Shown: positions 63,022-64,000 of the stretch, in pieces | Layout of the letters: every line of letters begins with the position of its first letter | Position numbering within the stretch: the stretch's first letter is position 1 | Source: Alicycliphilus denitrificans_A | GTDB lineage: Bacteria; Pseudomonadota; Gammaproteobacteria; Burkholderiales; Burkholderiaceae_C | Assembly (NCBI RefSeq): GCF_044792555.1 | Contig: NZ_CP126238.1 | Location: forward strand, 930,001 to 994,000 | Length of the DNA stretch: 64,000 nt | Direction: 5' to 3' | Notes under the pieces: model-generated | Told to the model about the DNA's origin: nothing | Seen by the model: the letters and a program-made list of their open reading frames with translations, nothing else | The model's database searches: none | Translations under genes and position numbers: made by a program

Positions 63022-64000
63022 TTATTCGTTGGTCACGGCCAAAACCTCTTCCAAAGAGGTCAGGCCCATCTTGGCCTTGTGCAGGCCTGCCTCGCGCAGC
63101 GTGCGCACACCTTCGCGACGTGCCTGCTCGGCAATGTCCAGGGCACTGCCGTCGCGCAGGATGATGCGCTGGATTTCTTCGGAAACCGGCATCACCTGGT
63201 AGATGCCAAGCCGGCCCTTGTAACCATTGTTGCAGGCGGAGCAGCCCACGGGCCGGTAGGTCACCCAGGAGCCGTCGATCTCCTCCTCCCGGTAGCCAGC
63301 CTCCAGCAAGTTCCCACGCGGTATGTCGGCGGGCGCCTTGCATTGCGGGCAGAGCCTGCGCGCCAAGCGCTGGGCGGTGATCAAGATCACGCTGGAGGCG
63401 ATGTTGAAGGGCGCGATGCCCATGTTGCGCATGCGCGTGAGAGTGGTGGGCGCGTCATTGGTGTGCAGCGTGGACAGCACCAGGTGACCCGTCTGGGCGG
63501 CCTTGATGGAAATATCGGCGGTTTCCAGGTCGCGGATTTCACCCACCATGATGATGTCCGGATCCTGGCGTAGAAAGGCTTTCAGGGCGGTGGCAAATGT
63601 CAAGCCCGCCTTTTCATTGACGTTCACCTGATTCACGCCCGGCAGGTTGATTTCCGACGGGTCTTCGGCCGTGGCGATATTCACGCCCGGCTTGTTGAGC
63701 AGGTTCAGGCAGGTGTAGAGCGAGACGGTTTTTCCTGAGCCCGTGGGGCCGGTCACCAAAATCATGCCGTAGGGCCGGCTGATGGCGCGCAGCAGGCGTT
63801 CCTTTTCTTCTGGCTCGTAGCCGAGGGCATCGATACCCATTTTGGCGCTGCTTGGATCCAAGATGCGGATCACGATTTTTTCGCCAAACAGCGTGGGCAG
63901 TGTGCTGACGCGAAAATCAATGACGCGATCGGCCCCCACCTTGAGTTTCATGCGTCCGTCCTGGGGTACGCGTTTTTCCGATATATCCAGACGGGAAATC
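63022..64000 (-). CDS. pilB: Type IV pilus extension ATPase PilB (N-terminus beyond window edge)
   Basis: Hexameric ATPase that drives pilus extension. I read 325 C-terminal residues to the stop at 63022; the frame is open to base 64000, so the N-terminal half is missing. Seen here are Walker A GPTGSGKT, the Asp box region ATAEDPSEI, Walker B IIMVGEIRDLETA, the His box GHLVLSTLHTNDAP, and the tetracysteine zinc site LCPQC and CSACNNGYKGR. These mark a GspE/PilB-type ATPase rather than the retraction ATPase PilT. Confidence 0.94.
   Translation of the reverse strand, partial: ISRLDISEKRVPQDGRMKLKVGADRVIDFRVSTLPTLFGEKIVIRILDPSSAKMGIDALGYEPEEKERLLRAISRPYGMILVTGPTGSGKTVSLYTCLNLLNKPGVNIATAEDPSEINLPGVNQVNVNEKAGLTFATALKAFLRQDPDIIMVGEIRDLETADISIKAAQTGHLVLSTLHTNDAPTTLTRMRNMGIAPFNIASSVILITAQRLARRLCPQCKAPADIPRGNLLEAGYREEEIDGSWVTYRPVGCSACNNGYKGRLGIYQVMPVSEEIQRIILRDGSALDIAEQARREGVRTLREAGLHKAKMGLTSLEEVLAVTNE

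Overview
The window comes from a GC-rich betaproteobacterium, most likely a member of the Comamonadaceae (Acidovorax/Alicycliphilus/Delftia group). The evidence is gene content and order: mlaFEDAC-mlaB/ABC-2 exporter/ibaG/murA/hisGD, hisFIE followed by tatABC, petABC-sspA-sspB, and yacG-zapD-coaE-pilD-pilC-pilB, plus a dispersed intergenic repeat with cgctt/aagcg arms and a tagct end. No species can be named from sequence alone.

Layout. 1-1076: speE (cut by the left edge) and speD, polyamine synthesis, minus strand. 1455-8738: phospholipid transport operon mlaF-mlaE-mlaD-mlaA-mlaC-mlaB, a second two-gene ABC exporter, ibaG and murA. 8735-10697: hisG and hisD. 10698-21270: an accessory island, AT-richer in parts, holding a FAD amine oxidase-like gene, a GlxA/AraC regulator, an NTF2-like protein, a broken tyrosine recombinase, two orphan tripartite-type substrate-binding proteins, a YtcJ-type amidohydrolase, and remnants of IS66 and IS481 transposases. 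21277-21986: a ribbon-helix-helix/PIN toxin-antitoxin pair with a tandem palindromic operator. 22007-25270: hisC-hisB-hisH-hisA. 25280-38753: a complete pelABCDEFG exopolysaccharide cluster on the minus strand, ending in an extra spherulin-4/GH135-like lipoprotein. 38917-39930: galE, divergent from pelA. 39980-41639: hisF-hisI-hisE. 41636-45154: a small membrane protein, a patatin-like lipase, a HIT protein and tatABC. 45229-53174: an HtrA-type protease, a Nif3-like protein, pdxA, mscL, petABC (cytochrome bc1), sspA, sspB and tRNA-Thr. 53219-59186: DciA-like gene, secA, argJ, an AAA ATPase and mutT. 59250-64000: yacG, zapD, coaE, pilD, pilC and pilB (cut by the right edge), all minus strand.

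How the parts relate. Histidine synthesis genes lie in three blocks (hisGD, hisCBHA, hisFIE) separated by 11.3 kb of catabolic island and 14.7 kb of pel/galE, so an ancestral single operon was probably split by two insertions. As a result hisC now lies directly behind a toxin-antitoxin pair, and hisF directly behind galE. The pel region looks self-sufficient: synthase (PelF), inner-membrane complex with a c-di-GMP site (PelD, PelE, PelG), modification and export (PelA, PelB, PelC), a GalE whose active-site gate residue is cysteine, which suggests it can make UDP-GalNAc, and a second candidate Pel-cleaving enzyme. The most interesting points are this extended pel module, the TA operator running into his genes, and the recurring start-site and repeat patterns.
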